This document shows positions 54,642 through 64,000 of a stretch of DNA of 64,000 nt, piece after piece. Below the pieces are notes generated by a model that did no database searches, was not told the DNA's origin, and was given only the letters and a program-made list of their open reading frames with translations. The DNA comes from Paraphaeosphaeria minitans (lineage: Eukaryota > Ascomycota > Dothideomycetes > Pleosporales > Didymosphaeriaceae). The position numbers and the translations under genes were made by a program. The stretch is taken from positions 1,054,001 to 1,118,000 of the forward strand of contig WJXW01000010.1 in NCBI GenBank assembly GCA_015832175.1, written 5' to 3'. Position 1 is the first letter of the stretch, and each line of letters starts with the position of its first letter.

Positions 54642-56104
54642 ATGAACTTCCCCTCGCATCATCCCATTCACGCAATGGCGGACGTTGTTGCAACACCACA
54701 ACAGCCCACAATGAGGCGTCCGTCTCACAATATGCAACAATACCAAGAGCATGTTGCCGCGCAACAAGCACTCCTTGAGGCACGGCACTCCCAGGAGGAG
54801 CCACACTTCGGGACCATCCAAGACGCGGTAAGCCACTAGGACGCAAATGCTTTTTGCAACATCACTGACTGATTCATGCCGCCAGATCAACCAGCCTCAA
54901 TTCACTCCCCGCTCCTTCGTCTCCAGAAACGACAGACGAGCTACGCCGCGCACTTCCGCCTTTACGCCGACCGCAGCTCCTCGCCCCTCACCTGCCAGGC
55001 CCTCCCGCATGCCTCTGCTACGCTACACATCCGCCCTCAACGCGCAAATCGCACACCAATGGAATCCCTGCTGGCGGCCGACCTCCGGTGCTGCGGGAGT
55101 CCCGCTCACCGACAGCGAGCAAATACCCCATGTGACGCGCCTCATGGCCGCGTTCCTCGACACCTCGCTCGTGCTTGACAGCATGGAGGCCTCCCGGCAG
55201 TTCGTGGCTGGCGGGACCTGGGTGCAGAGTTCCTCCGACGTCGAGTTGGTGTCGTGGAATCTCGTACAAGCCTGCATGAGCCTGCACATCGTTGGCGCCG
55301 TCACTCTGCGCGCGCGTCGCATGCCCTCTTCGCTACCGGCGGCGGACAGTTCCGACTCAGGAATATCGTTTGGGGTGCGGTTGTTCTTCTTGGAAGTCTT
55401 GGTGAGGCACTTCAAGCAGTATGCTCATCAGATGATGGCTGGGACGGTGGATGTGGAGCAGCAGTTGATGTGGATTCACACGTTTCTCTTCAAGAAGCAG
55501 CGTTTTACCGAGGTAATGCAAAAGGGGTTCACGCCTGAGCAGAGGGAGAGAGTACTTGGAGAATTCCAGCGACGGAAGTCTGAGACCAATGCGGCGACTG
55601 CGAGGAGCGTGCGAACGACGCAGTTTGTCCCAGAGGAGGCGTATCAACACCCGAGGCCGCGACAGGGCAGAACTGAAGAAGCTATGCAGCCGCCGCAACA
55701 GCCGCCGAGCCACCTGCCGAACCCGCAAGATCCACGTCCGGCAAGTCCAGACTACCCTACACCCCTCCGTTACAAACAAAGCCTCCCCAGGTTAGTTCTC
55801 ACGTATTAGCTAACACTGCCCGTAGGCGATCCCCTACCCGGCCACCATCCGCGGTCCCACGCCCTCTCCCCCTCTACCACTGCCCTCAGACCCGCACCCA
55901 GCCTCTTCAAACCCGCACCTAGCACCCTCAAATCCGCACCCAATGCCCTCAAACCCGAAACCAGTGCCCTCAAACCCGAACCCAGCGCCCTCGAACCCGA
56001 ACCCAGCGCAACATCCGCCGCTCTTTCAGCCCTATGAGCCCGCCCACGCGCCCGTGGCGGAGTTTAGCTTTGATGACTGGATGATGTTCCCGCCCACGAG
56101 ATAG
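54642..56104 (+). CDS. Orphan Pro-rich protein with a helical core and a GC-AG intron
   Basis: Exons 54642-54827, 54886-55740 and 55826-56104 give 439 residues. The core, about residues 105-290, is helical: VPLTDSEQIPHVTRLMAAFLD, VELVSWNLVQACMSLHIVGA, FFLEVLVRHFKQYAHQMM, QRERVLGEFQRRK. The flanks are Pro/Gln/Arg-rich and the third exon encodes PSNPxPxP repeats ending EFSFDDWMMFPPTR, an aromatic/acidic tail that looks like an activation-domain or docking motif. The third exon is reached in frame only through a GC donor (GCAAGT at 55741) with TAG acceptor and a GCTAAC branch; the nearby GTTAGT donor leads to an early stop. No known domain. Confidence 0.6.
55866..55996 (+). repeat. 21-bp coding tandem repeat (PSNPxPx)
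   Basis: About six copies of a unit like CCCTCAAACCCGAACCCAGTG, the last four closest to each other. Each encodes seven residues, so copy-number change would keep the frame of the third exon. Confidence 0.75.
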
Positions 56105-56856
56105 TTAGGGGATGGGGACAACGCTTGGGGCTTGGGTTTTGGGGTTTAAGGAGTATGAACGAGCTAACGGTGTGTGAGTTGTAATTAGACAGGAAATAGA
56201 GTAGGGCTGGATAGTCTTGCAGAGATAGATTGTGACATTGGATTTTTCTGGATTCGTGAGGGGTTGGGGGTTATTATTTCTTTCATAGGTTTGTTTTGGG
56301 CAAACCTTTTCCTTGGTCAGTGTTTTTCCGGCGTTTACATTAGAAATTCTAGCATAGGGAACGCCTGTGTTCACTTTCTTCTGGTGTTCTGTTCGATCAA
56401 GATTTATCATTTACGTTTCCAAGACTACTTGAGAACGAAGAAGAGACGACGTATCTAACAATCCGAAAAGCAGGCTCCGTGAGCAAACAAAGCCCTTGTG
56501 ACCAAGTGGGTACTGGTCCATACTTGCTGAAGAAGACACTATGAAAAATTCCAAATCGCGTACACATGCCGCTGATCCGACTTGACGAGTGCGAGATGCA
56601 TCTCACAGCCATCATCTCATAATCCAATGAACGTTTCGCCATGACATGCCCTAACCATTGCGGTTATCACGATCGTCGAATCCAAACCCGAGACTCCATT
56701 CCGTGAACTCCATTCCCAAAACCATTCCTCCATTCCATAATCGCTTTCCTTGTCAATTCGTCCGTATACAAAACCACCCGCGACGCCGCTTCCATGCAAA
56801 ATTTCCCATCTCCTTGTGTCATCCACCGACGTCACCACCACCATTCGACGACCAGA
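56105..56856. other. Convergent intergenic region
   Basis: 750 bp between two convergent orphan genes; no supported content. Confidence 0.45.
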
Positions 56857-58509
56857 CTACACGCCGCCCTGTGCATCCCGAGCCTCCCGAACCATCTTCT
56901 CCGTCAAACGTCGACACTTCTTCTCCACCACTGGGTTCTGCCCATGGAATATCCGCCGCTGGTCACGGATGAGGTGCGACTCGTCGATGGTCCCGTCCAC
57001 GTACTGTTCGACGAGGTGGAGGAACTGTTGCCAATTTGGCTCACCGAGGACTCTACGAAGGCGTTCAAGGGTATTAGAAAGGTAGTATGTCGAGACAACC
57101 GGATGTGTTGCGGCGGCGAAGCGAGACCGAGACTGGGCCTGGGCTTGAGCGGCCGCTGCTGGAACAGCAGTCTCTTTTTGAGTCTTCCGGTGAATTGCGC
57201 GGGCTACGCGATTTTTTGCGGCATTCCCGCCGCCGCCTTCGATGCTCGGGAGTGGTGTGTCCTGGTTGATTGCCTCGTCCTTCTCGGCCACCTCCTCGCG
57301 ATAGGGCTCATCTCGCTCTGCGGCGGTCTCGCGGCCGCTGGCTCGAGACTTGCGAAAGGGAGGTACCACGGACTCGCGGCCAGTTTGCGTCAGGGTGGTG
57401 AGAGATGGATGCTCCGACGTGGTCATCTGCTCCTTGGGCACAAGCGTGGGCTTACCCTTCGTAAATGGCACGGTTTTGCGACCAGTTTGCGCTGCAGTTA
57501 CAACTCGCGGCTGTTTCGAAGCACCCATCGACTTCTTAGGAGCGGGTTCGAGGTTGACGGTGGCAACTTTACCCGCGATACTTTTTGATGTAGAAGCGGA
57601 TGGCTTGTTTGACGTAACCTTCTGCTTTTTAGGCGCGGGAGTAGGCATAGCCGTGGCAGATGAGAAGGTTTTCTCTTTGTCGCTCTCGTCGAGACCTTCT
57701 GCGAAACGCTTGCGACTGGCAGCAGCTGGTTCTCCTGGTCCAGCTCGGCGTGCTTTTGTTATGTGTTGTTCCGCTGAACCAGGATGCGAACCTCCAAGGG
57801 AGGGAGCATATAAGGGTTGGCCTTGTCCTTGACTGCGCGCTAGATATGTGTAAAAATCAGGAGATAAGACCTGGTATGATGCCGAGGGCCCTCCTCGCAA
57901 TTCTGGAGGGGGACTCAGCATGCGAGGCTGGCCTGGACGAAGAATAGTATATGGGGATTCGTGAACTGACGATGAGGCAAGCAGCTGGCCTCGATGATCT
58001 GGTAGGTCGCCAGCGATCTCGTGAAAGCCTGTGGAGGCGTTCTGAGGTGGCATGAGAGTAGCTTGCCGTTCTTTATCGACCGGTGTAGCAATGTATCCGC
58101 CGTTCCCTTGTCGGCCTCGGAAAGGAGATGGGTTGACCCGTTCGGAATGGTTCGTAGATTGTGTGGGGTTGTTCTGCTCTGACATACTGATGATTTGTGG
58201 CCGAATTTGGAGCGGTGGGAAATACCAGATGTCCTGACCGGGCGGTGCTGTGACTGGAACGCTCTGAACCGGCGGTGCAAAATGGGTAGGGTTATTCTGC
58301 ACCGGTGACCTTGAAGACAATTGATCACGTAACCTCGATAGTTGTAATTGCGTGTGCTGGTGTTGCTGGTCGAATTGTTCGAGCTCCGAGCTCGTGCGCC
58401 AAAACGGGAGTTGCGGTTGCGGGGGTTGACCAGCTTGCGAGGGAGCCGCCGAACGACCTGCCGTAGGATGAATGTAGCCCGGAGGCAGATTCGAGGGATT
58501 ATTATTCAT
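56857..58509 (-). CDS. Large disordered orphan with a PAH-like C-terminal segment
   Basis: Single exon, 550 residues from the ATG at 58509 (MNNNPSNLPPGYIHP); the open frame extends 29 codons upstream, but that part is His-rich leader. Most of the protein is Pro/Gln/Ser-rich and disordered, with bipartite basic patches (RKRFAEGLDESDKEK, PAPKKQKV) suggesting nuclear location. The exception is the C-terminal 90 residues: TYYLSNTLERLRRVLGEPNW, QQFLHLVEQYVDGTIDESHL, RRIFHGQNPVVEKKCRRL. This four-helix pattern with an IF-x-G turn is reminiscent of the paired amphipathic helix fold of Sin3. That resemblance is by eye and weak. The gene converges on the neighbouring orphan. Confidence 0.65.
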   Translation of the reverse strand: MNNNPSNLPPGYIHPTAGRSAAPSQAGQPPQPQLPFWRTSSELEQFDQQHQHTQLQLSRLRDQLSSRSPVQNNPTHFAPPVQSVPVTAPPGQDIWYFPPLQIRPQIISMSEQNNPTQSTNHSERVNPSPFRGRQGNGGYIATPVDKERQATLMPPQNASTGFHEIAGDLPDHRGQLLASSSVHESPYTILRPGQPRMLSPPPELRGGPSASYQVLSPDFYTYLARSQGQGQPLYAPSLGGSHPGSAEQHITKARRAGPGEPAAASRKRFAEGLDESDKEKTFSSATAMPTPAPKKQKVTSNKPSASTSKSIAGKVATVNLEPAPKKSMGASKQPRVVTAAQTGRKTVPFTKGKPTLVPKEQMTTSEHPSLTTLTQTGRESVVPPFRKSRASGRETAAERDEPYREEVAEKDEAINQDTPLPSIEGGGGNAAKNRVARAIHRKTQKETAVPAAAAQAQAQSRSRFAAATHPVVSTYYLSNTLERLRRVLGEPNWQQFLHLVEQYVDGTIDESHLIRDQRRIFHGQNPVVEKKCRRLTEKMVREARDAQGGV

Positions 58510-58580
58510 GCTGACTACGGTATGCCTTGTACGTGCAAAGTTAATGTGAATGTGAAGGTGAAGGTGAGTGGAGATGAAAT

Positions 58581-58668
58581 CGGATGGAGTGGTCAATTCT
58601 GGGATGGAGTGGTCAATTCTGGGATGGAGTGGTCAATTCTGGGATGGAGTGGTCAATTCTGGGATGGA
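58581..58668. repeat. 20-bp tandem repeat in the leader/promoter of the orphan gene
   Basis: Four exact copies of GATGGAGTGGTCAATTCTGG (allowing for register) plus a partial fifth, starting 72 bp upstream of the minus-strand ATG at 58509. Perfect identity implies a recent expansion. Confidence 0.9.
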
Positions 58669-58999
58669 TTGTGTGCCGAGTTCATATATGGGACGAGTTC
58701 AATGGGTTGAGGCGCGAGTGCGCCGGTAGGGGCGCTCGAATACTGAAAGAAGCCAGCACTGCACTAAGGTGGCAGGTTGGACAGTAACACTTGCCAAATC
58801 TCAAATACACAAATTATTTGGGACGATGCTGCTATTTTTCCATCATAGGATTGGTGAGATAATCTTGAGACATTGATACCCTTCTTCATAGTGCAGCGAG
58901 TGCAGCGTGCTGGTACTTCACCTTGCACATGAGAACCCGCTGGTTTCGGTTAGCGATTGACGTCGGGACAAAGTTTCCCCACGTGCGCATCTTCTTACG

Positions 59000-60841
59000 C
59001 TAATATTCCCTTATTTTCCCCTTTAAAATGCTGACCTCCAGCGAGGCTGTCCCCTTCTTCGATATCGTTCCACCATACGCTATCCACTCAGCACCATATA
59101 GCACCTCCCATTCCGTCACACTCTTTCCTTCCGTTGGCAGCTCTAGAACAGCGCCACCACCGAGCTCATACTGCGGCCATACGATAATAACCAGTATCTC
59201 GTCCCCAGTGATCCAGGCCGCAACGTCCAGGCTCGGGCTCTTCCCCGGAGGGCTGGCCGCGACATGCTGTCCCGTCCCATCCACTAACAGCCTCGTCACG
59301 TCCTCCCGTGCCAGCACCTTTGCCAGATCCGTCGTCGCGCTCTCGACCTCCGGCGAAGTAGGAAATAGCCAGCCCACAATGCCCATGGCGCCGTGGTTGA
59401 TCCGAAGCAGCGCCAGCACAACCGCCTCGTCGCGCGTCGCCCACCTGCTCCAAAAGCTGTCCGCATCGTAGAACCACTGCGGGACGCCCCAAATGGGCTT
59501 GGTCTCCTTATGTCCGAGCCAGTGCTGGTACTGATACATCTTGCGTGTGCGCTCGACGACGTCCTCGAATGGCCTTTCCACAAAGATGGGGTACGCGGCG
59601 TCGTTTGCGTGGCAGAAGTCGCAACCGCAGTCACCGTAGGTGCGGTTACAGACTGTGTTATAGACCGGCGAAAATGTAGAGGATTTTATCAGATTGTAGG
59701 TATCTTCGAGGACGATGTCGGCGCCCGAAGTGTACTCTTCGAAGTAGAAGTTGTAGCAGTTCAGCACGAGGGAGGTGGGATGGTAGGGGTCGATCTTTCT
59801 GATGTGGTTATACGCGAGGAGTGTGCCGTTCAGTGGGTCTGTCCAGCCATCGGGCTCATCGCCAGTGTAGTAGAGGAGGAGACTCGGGTGGGACTGCAGG
59901 CGCGGGAGCTGGTAAGAGATGGACGAGAGATTGAGGTAGGTATGTCGCATGTCGTACATGACGTAGAGTTCAAGCTCGTCGCAGATGCTAAGGAAATTCT
60001 CGAAGATAGTTGTGTCAAAGGAGGCCCAGCCGCCCGGTGGGACCGGATGGATAAGGTTGTAGCCTCGGTCTTTGTATTGTTGTAGGCTTGTTGTCCCGTT
60101 GCTGGCCAGATTATCTGGTTCCGGGTTATTTTCCGGGTCGACGACCCAGGAGATCCAGTCCCACCTCGTGTAGAACCCCATGGGCCAGACCGATTTCCAG
60201 GCTCCATTGGTGAGAGAAGAGGAAACCTGAATACCGCCGTTTAGACGGTCAAGGCGCGTCATACTGCCGCCGTCTGAGCGCTCTGGTAGCACAACTACGC
60301 GGGCGAGATCTTCGTACTTTTGCTTTCCGTTGGGACTACTTCCTCGTGCTTCGAAGACTCTTGTCCTGTCCTCGCTTGTAAATTTCGCAAGATCCAAGTC
60401 GAACGGAACCTCGATTCCTGTTGCGTTCACCGGAATCTGTAGATCGTCTACTACAACGGTATCGCCTATCCGAATTTTCAGCACCAGCTCCGTGAATGCC
60501 GCCGTCCCATTTAAATTCTCGCTCGTTTTATTCACATACACCCCACCATACTCCCATTGGTCGGAAACCCTTGTATCGACAATAAAGGACCCCTTCTTTT
60601 CGCCTTCAACGTAGAAATTGTATCTTGGATAAACGTTGAGTCTGAGGCGGAGAGGATTCGATCCATGATTTTGCACCGGCGGATTTAGCCAGCCTCCTGG
60701 GTTGAATGACGAGTTTGTCTCGCGGTAGGCCTTACCGCACCAAACATCCACACCCAGAGGATTGTTAAAGGGAGGGTTGCATTGCGCGAGGTTGGGAAGG
60801 GCTAGGAGGGCGAGGAAAAGGAATCTGCGTCTGATACTCAT
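59000..60841 (-). CDS. Secreted glycoside-hydrolase-like protein
   Basis: Single exon, 613 residues from the ATG at 60841, chosen because MSIRRRFLFLALLALPNLAQC is a good signal peptide; an ATG 15 codons upstream is also in frame. The N-terminal 200 residues are beta-rich. From about 240 the text fits a TIM-barrel hydrolase: WPMGFYTRWDWISW, YNLIHPVPPGGWASFD, LYVMYDMRH, then LLYYTGDEPDGW with candidate acids Asp328/Glu329, ADIVLEDTYN, and IWGVPQWFYDADSFW. A C-terminal beta domain follows (VAAWITGDEILVIIVWPQY). Several N-glycosylation sequons. Annotated relatives are fungal secreted proteins with a glycosidase-like core; no CAZy family or substrate is assigned here. Codon use and frame are clean. 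Confidence 0.8.
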   Translation of the reverse strand: MSIRRRFLFLALLALPNLAQCNPPFNNPLGVDVWCGKAYRETNSSFNPGGWLNPPVQNHGSNPLRLRLNVYPRYNFYVEGEKKGSFIVDTRVSDQWEYGGVYVNKTSENLNGTAAFTELVLKIRIGDTVVVDDLQIPVNATGIEVPFDLDLAKFTSEDRTRVFEARGSSPNGKQKYEDLARVVVLPERSDGGSMTRLDRLNGGIQVSSSLTNGAWKSVWPMGFYTRWDWISWVVDPENNPEPDNLASNGTTSLQQYKDRGYNLIHPVPPGGWASFDTTIFENFLSICDELELYVMYDMRHTYLNLSSISYQLPRLQSHPSLLLYYTGDEPDGWTDPLNGTLLAYNHIRKIDPYHPTSLVLNCYNFYFEEYTSGADIVLEDTYNLIKSSTFSPVYNTVCNRTYGDCGCDFCHANDAAYPIFVERPFEDVVERTRKMYQYQHWLGHKETKPIWGVPQWFYDADSFWSRWATRDEAVVLALLRINHGAMGIVGWLFPTSPEVESATTDLAKVLAREDVTRLLVDGTGQHVAASPPGKSPSLDVAAWITGDEILVIIVWPQYELGGGAVLELPTEGKSVTEWEVLYGAEWIAYGGTISKKGTASLEVSILKGKIREY

Positions 60842-61338
60842 CGTGGGTGCTTGGAAGTTGGTTGCTGGGTGTGACGATTGCGGCATGTCTTTTGAAGAGA
60901 GGGTGCAAGGATGGTTGCAAGCGGAGCAGTAGATTGCAACGTTCGTTGCGGGGTACGGTAGATCTACGCGACCTTATCAGTCGAGATGCGGCAGGAACGA
61001 CCTGTTGTGCTAGTACAACAGGGAGCCGAAAGTACATAGTTAGAGATACAATCACAGTAGGATCAGCTTAGCAGTTTTTTCGACAGTTGGAGCTTGGTGA
61101 CGTTCAAGTGATGTTTTAAGATTGAGTACGGCTTCAAGTGGAGCCAGATCTACCATAGGTATCTAACCGCACCGCCATACTCGGGTATCCAGAGATGCAA
61201 TATGCAAAAATTTGGGTTTAGACAGAGGTACGTCTGACCCAGGATAAGCAGTCGCTCCTAACTTTGAAGATGTCGAACTAGCGCCATCACATGCCGTAAC
61301 CTTATTCACTCGTCCATGTCACCCCATGATTCCTCTCA
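60842..61338. other. Intergenic region
   Basis: Holds a small inverted repeat (CCTGTTGT/ACAACAGG, near 61001) in the promoter of the glycosidase-like gene. Nothing else. Confidence 0.4.
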
Positions 61339-63701
61339 TTAACCATAGAGCGATCCCTTTGTACGCTCGGTCACTTGGCTCTCATTGTGCAAGTGCTGCG
61401 TCACCTCCAAGGTCGTCATGATGTGCCCACAGTTGAGCTTGGAACCCTGGCGAGTAGCGAGCAGGCGCGCGATCTTGAGGATGTTCTTGATTTGGCGGCC
61501 GTTCATGTTCAGGCGGGACAACTCATCCAGCTGTTTGGTGTCGATGACGTGCTCCTGGGGACAATTGTCGAGAAAATTCTTCCACACGGTGCGGCGTGAA
61601 GCGATCGAGAGCTCCTTGTAGTTCAGCGAAATGTGAATTCGGGAGGCAAAGGCGGGATCGAAGGTGTTGACGCGGTTGGTGGTGAGGAACATCGTTCCTT
61701 CGAAGTACTCCAGCACTATATCATGTCAGATTAGTCAGTGTAGATATATAAATCGTGAGCGTACACACCTCGTAGGAAGATAGAGACGAGCTTGTTCCGC
61801 TCTAGCTCGTGGAGCGAGCGCTCTTCCAGGAACACATCGGCCTCGTCAAGCAGCAGGACGCTGTGCCACCGCGTACACATCTCGAGGATGTCATGCAGCT
61901 TTGACTCAATACGGCGTGGATCAAGACCCAAGTCGCCAGCGCTCATCATGTACAAGGGCACCTTCATCTGCTCAGCGACGGACTCCGCCGTAAGTGTCTT
62001 TCCCACACCAGGAGGACCGCAAAGCAAGATGATCATTCCGCGACCTTTACCCTCGATGACATCGTCAAATTCAGCTCGGTGCTTTTGCTGCGACTCCGTG
62101 AATCCAAGAATGAGCTCCTTCTGGTTCTTTGGCAGTACCAGACGATCGAACGCGTCCTTTTGCCACTCAATCTGCTTTACGCAGTTGACGAAAAAGTTGA
62201 GCCACATCTTCGTCTTCAGACTGTAGCCTCGTAAGAGGGGTGTGCAGATTAGCTTCTGTTGGTCCGTCAGCGGAGGTCGCTTGGCAGCATCTTCCTCGTC
62301 CGCAAAGTGACCGTCCAAAGGCATGCCGTCGCTATAGCTGGGCTCATTGAAGTCGTCATCGTCTTCAGCCTCAGACTGGTGATCTAGGTCATCGTCATCG
62401 TCTTCTTCGCTATCAGATTCGACTAGGTTCTTGTTTGAGAGACGTGTGGTATAGATGGAGTGACCAGGGTCAAAGCGGTTCCAGCCATAGGTGTCGATCA
62501 CGATCTGGAGATGATTAGTAGTTGGACACAGCGAGTTGAGGACTGTGACTTACTCGACCTTTCACGTGATACTTGTCCTTGGTGCCGAACTCCCCAAAGT
62601 GCCATGCCAGACCATCATAGGCTTTGTAATTCACACCAGCCAGCTCTTCAACCTTCGCTCCTCGCTCGATAAGCCTCTCCTTGACCTCGTCAACTTTGGG
62701 ATGGTAGTCGAGAGGGAATGCTCGAAGTTGGATAATTGGTCGGGTTCCAGAATAGTACGAAATGGATAGGTTGAGTAGGCCAGTACCGAAAGCGGTTCCG
62801 TCCCAGTCAACGTACTTTCCGACCACCCAGAAGACGGGATTTCCTCCGGCGTCCTGGCCGTAGCGAGTGCTCTGCAGCTGCACTGCGGTTTCTTGGCCAT
62901 CCTGGCGAGTAAAGAGAATCGAGCCCGGCTGGAAGAGGGTCCAAAGATGCTCGTACGTCATCACACGCTTGTTAATCATATCCTGAGACGTGTCAATGAG
63001 ATCTTTGAACTCCTTGAGAACGATGTCCAACAAAAGATTGGCGTGCTTCTTGGTAGTCTGCTCTTCCTCAGTATTATCGCCAATCTTGTAAATTGCAGTC
63101 TGCAGCTCCGCCCATCGATGGATGAGTGGCTCGAACTTGCCGGAGAACTCAAGGCGATTCAGGCCAGCAGTGATGCCGGGATAGCCTTTCAAGACGCTGC
63201 CAAGCAACTTCTTCAGAAGAGGACTCTGCACAACGATGGAATGGACGGCGAGAACCTTGGAGGCGTCGCCGTAGACCTTCACATGGCGGACCAGCAGTGC
63301 CCCTGATGGAATGAGTTAGCGTTGAGACACAACGTCAACTGTCCCATGCAAGTTTTTCCCTTTAGCATAGACATGGGGCATTACTCACATTTGGCAGTCT
63401 TGTCGTTCTCGACGGCGACACCCAGATCGTTGGGGATGGCCTCTTGCCACTGGTATCGACCTTTCTTGTCTTCTTTGCCGGAGTAGAGGTCTTTGACGCC
63501 CGTCTTCATGCCTGGATCGCACGGATACTCAGGCTGCTTCGGCTTTTTTGACTTCGCTGCATCAACCTCCTCGGCGCCGTTACCGTTCACGGCGTCTGGA
63601 GTAGGCTTGCCGGCATTCGTTTTGACTGGCTTTTCCGCCATCGCCGAGCTGTAGGTTGACGAGCCTGAAGAGGCCGACGAGGACTTCGCCCGCGAAGGCA
63701 T
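61339..63701 (-). CDS. Fungal AAA+ ATPase with DUF7025-type N-terminal region
   Basis: Four exons on the minus strand (63701-63389, 63302-62554, 62504-61769, 61715-61339) give 724 residues. The ATPase core has Walker A GPPGVGKT (517-524), Walker B SVLLLDEADVFLEER, sensor LTTNRVNTFDPAF and the arginine-finger region ASRIHISLNY. Upstream, RRLEF-like text (NRLEFSGKFEPLIHRWAEL, YEHLWTLFQPGSI, QLRAFPLDYHP) is the long N-terminal region typical of this fungal AAA subfamily. An acidic hinge (ESDSEEDDDDDLDHQSEAEDD) separates the two. The first residues MPSRAKSSSASS match the family style. Upstream sequence ends CCTAACAG, suggesting a 5' UTR intron, so the in-frame ATG at 63734 was not used. Cellular role unassigned. 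Confidence 0.9.
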
Positions 63702-63734
63702 GTTCTGGGACACTGTTAGGAAGGGCTCAACCAT

Positions 63735-64000
63735 GAGCGCGAGACGAGTGGGAATTGTGCTGTTTCGGGTTGAGGTGGGAAAAAAAGTTTGAGTTGAGAG
63801 AAGGCGCGGTTTTTGACTGGGCTGGGCCGCAAACGCTCGGTTGCCTGGGTGAAGCGACGTTAGTTGAGACAGGCTGGCACAGGTGAAGGACGATTATTTT
63901 ATGGTCTACCAGCCTTGCTGCCTGGTACATCTGGTGCGAGAAGCGGGCGAAGCAGTGCCGTCTGGGGAAGGGTATGATGTACTCCCGGGTCAAATCACGT
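63735..64000. other. Leader/promoter of the AAA+ ATPase gene, window edge
   Basis: An open frame runs through it on the minus strand but has no coding character; probably leader with a 5' UTR intron. Confidence 0.4.

Noticed and set aside
58348..58787. Plus-strand frames with Trp/Gly/Ser repeats
   Set aside because: Produced by the 20-bp tandem repeat read in translation.

Overview
The window is nuclear DNA of a filamentous ascomycete, most likely a Dothideomycete. The evidence is short introns (38-117 nt) with GTRNGT donors and CTAAC/CTGAC branch sites, several F-box-like proteins with the fungal [LP]PxEIRxxIY motif, and fungal families such as CE18, DUF6594 and rhodopsin-type seven-helix proteins. 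There are no bacterial operons and no CRISPR, and I saw no convincing tRNA or rRNA gene.

Layout. 1-2.5 kb is a degenerate stretch with a stop-ridden relic gene. 2.67-3.37 kb is ribosomal protein uL14 (five exons). 4.6-5.75 kb is a secreted alpha/beta-hydrolase-like protein; 6.3-7.2 kb is an F-box-like protein. 8-11.7 kb is an accessory island with three tandem relatives of one small secreted cysteine-rich family (at least one broken) and an internally deleted amidohydrolase. 12.2-13.4 kb is a second F-box-like gene; 15.6-16.3 kb an orphan. 17.4-19.5 kb is a secreted CE18 (Agd3-type) polysaccharide deacetylase, followed by about 4 kb without genes. 23.8-24.9 kb is a zinc/NADP alcohol dehydrogenase; 26.5-27.6 kb a seven-helix membrane protein; 28.35-29.4 kb an orphan with a 66-aa relative at 13.66 kb.

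30-38 kb is a conserved housekeeping block: Ted1/PGAP5-type phosphoesterase, Ent3-type epsin, a cyclophilin that can be read from two starts, and a Cys/Met-metabolism PLP enzyme. 39-48.4 kb is a second accessory island dominated by decayed genes: a frameshifted short-chain dehydrogenase that has lost its catalytic Tyr/Lys, a DUF6594 membrane protein with an internal stop, a caspase-domain (C14) gene with a frameshift and a nonsense codon, and an F-box-like fragment. It also holds an apparently intact three-exon 98-aa gene and a 237-bp hAT-type MITE with perfect 8-bp target-site duplications. 48.9-64 kb carries a conserved fungal secreted protein, an NmrA-like protein, a protein with three SUMO-interaction-like motifs, two low-complexity orphan proteins, a secreted glycoside-hydrolase-like protein and a large AAA+ ATPase.

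The genes do not form one pathway. The pattern is conserved housekeeping genes interleaved with secreted/effector-like and self-recognition or cell-death-like genes that are being duplicated and lost. Exon boundaries were worked out by hand from splice consensus and frame continuity. No database or RNA evidence was available.
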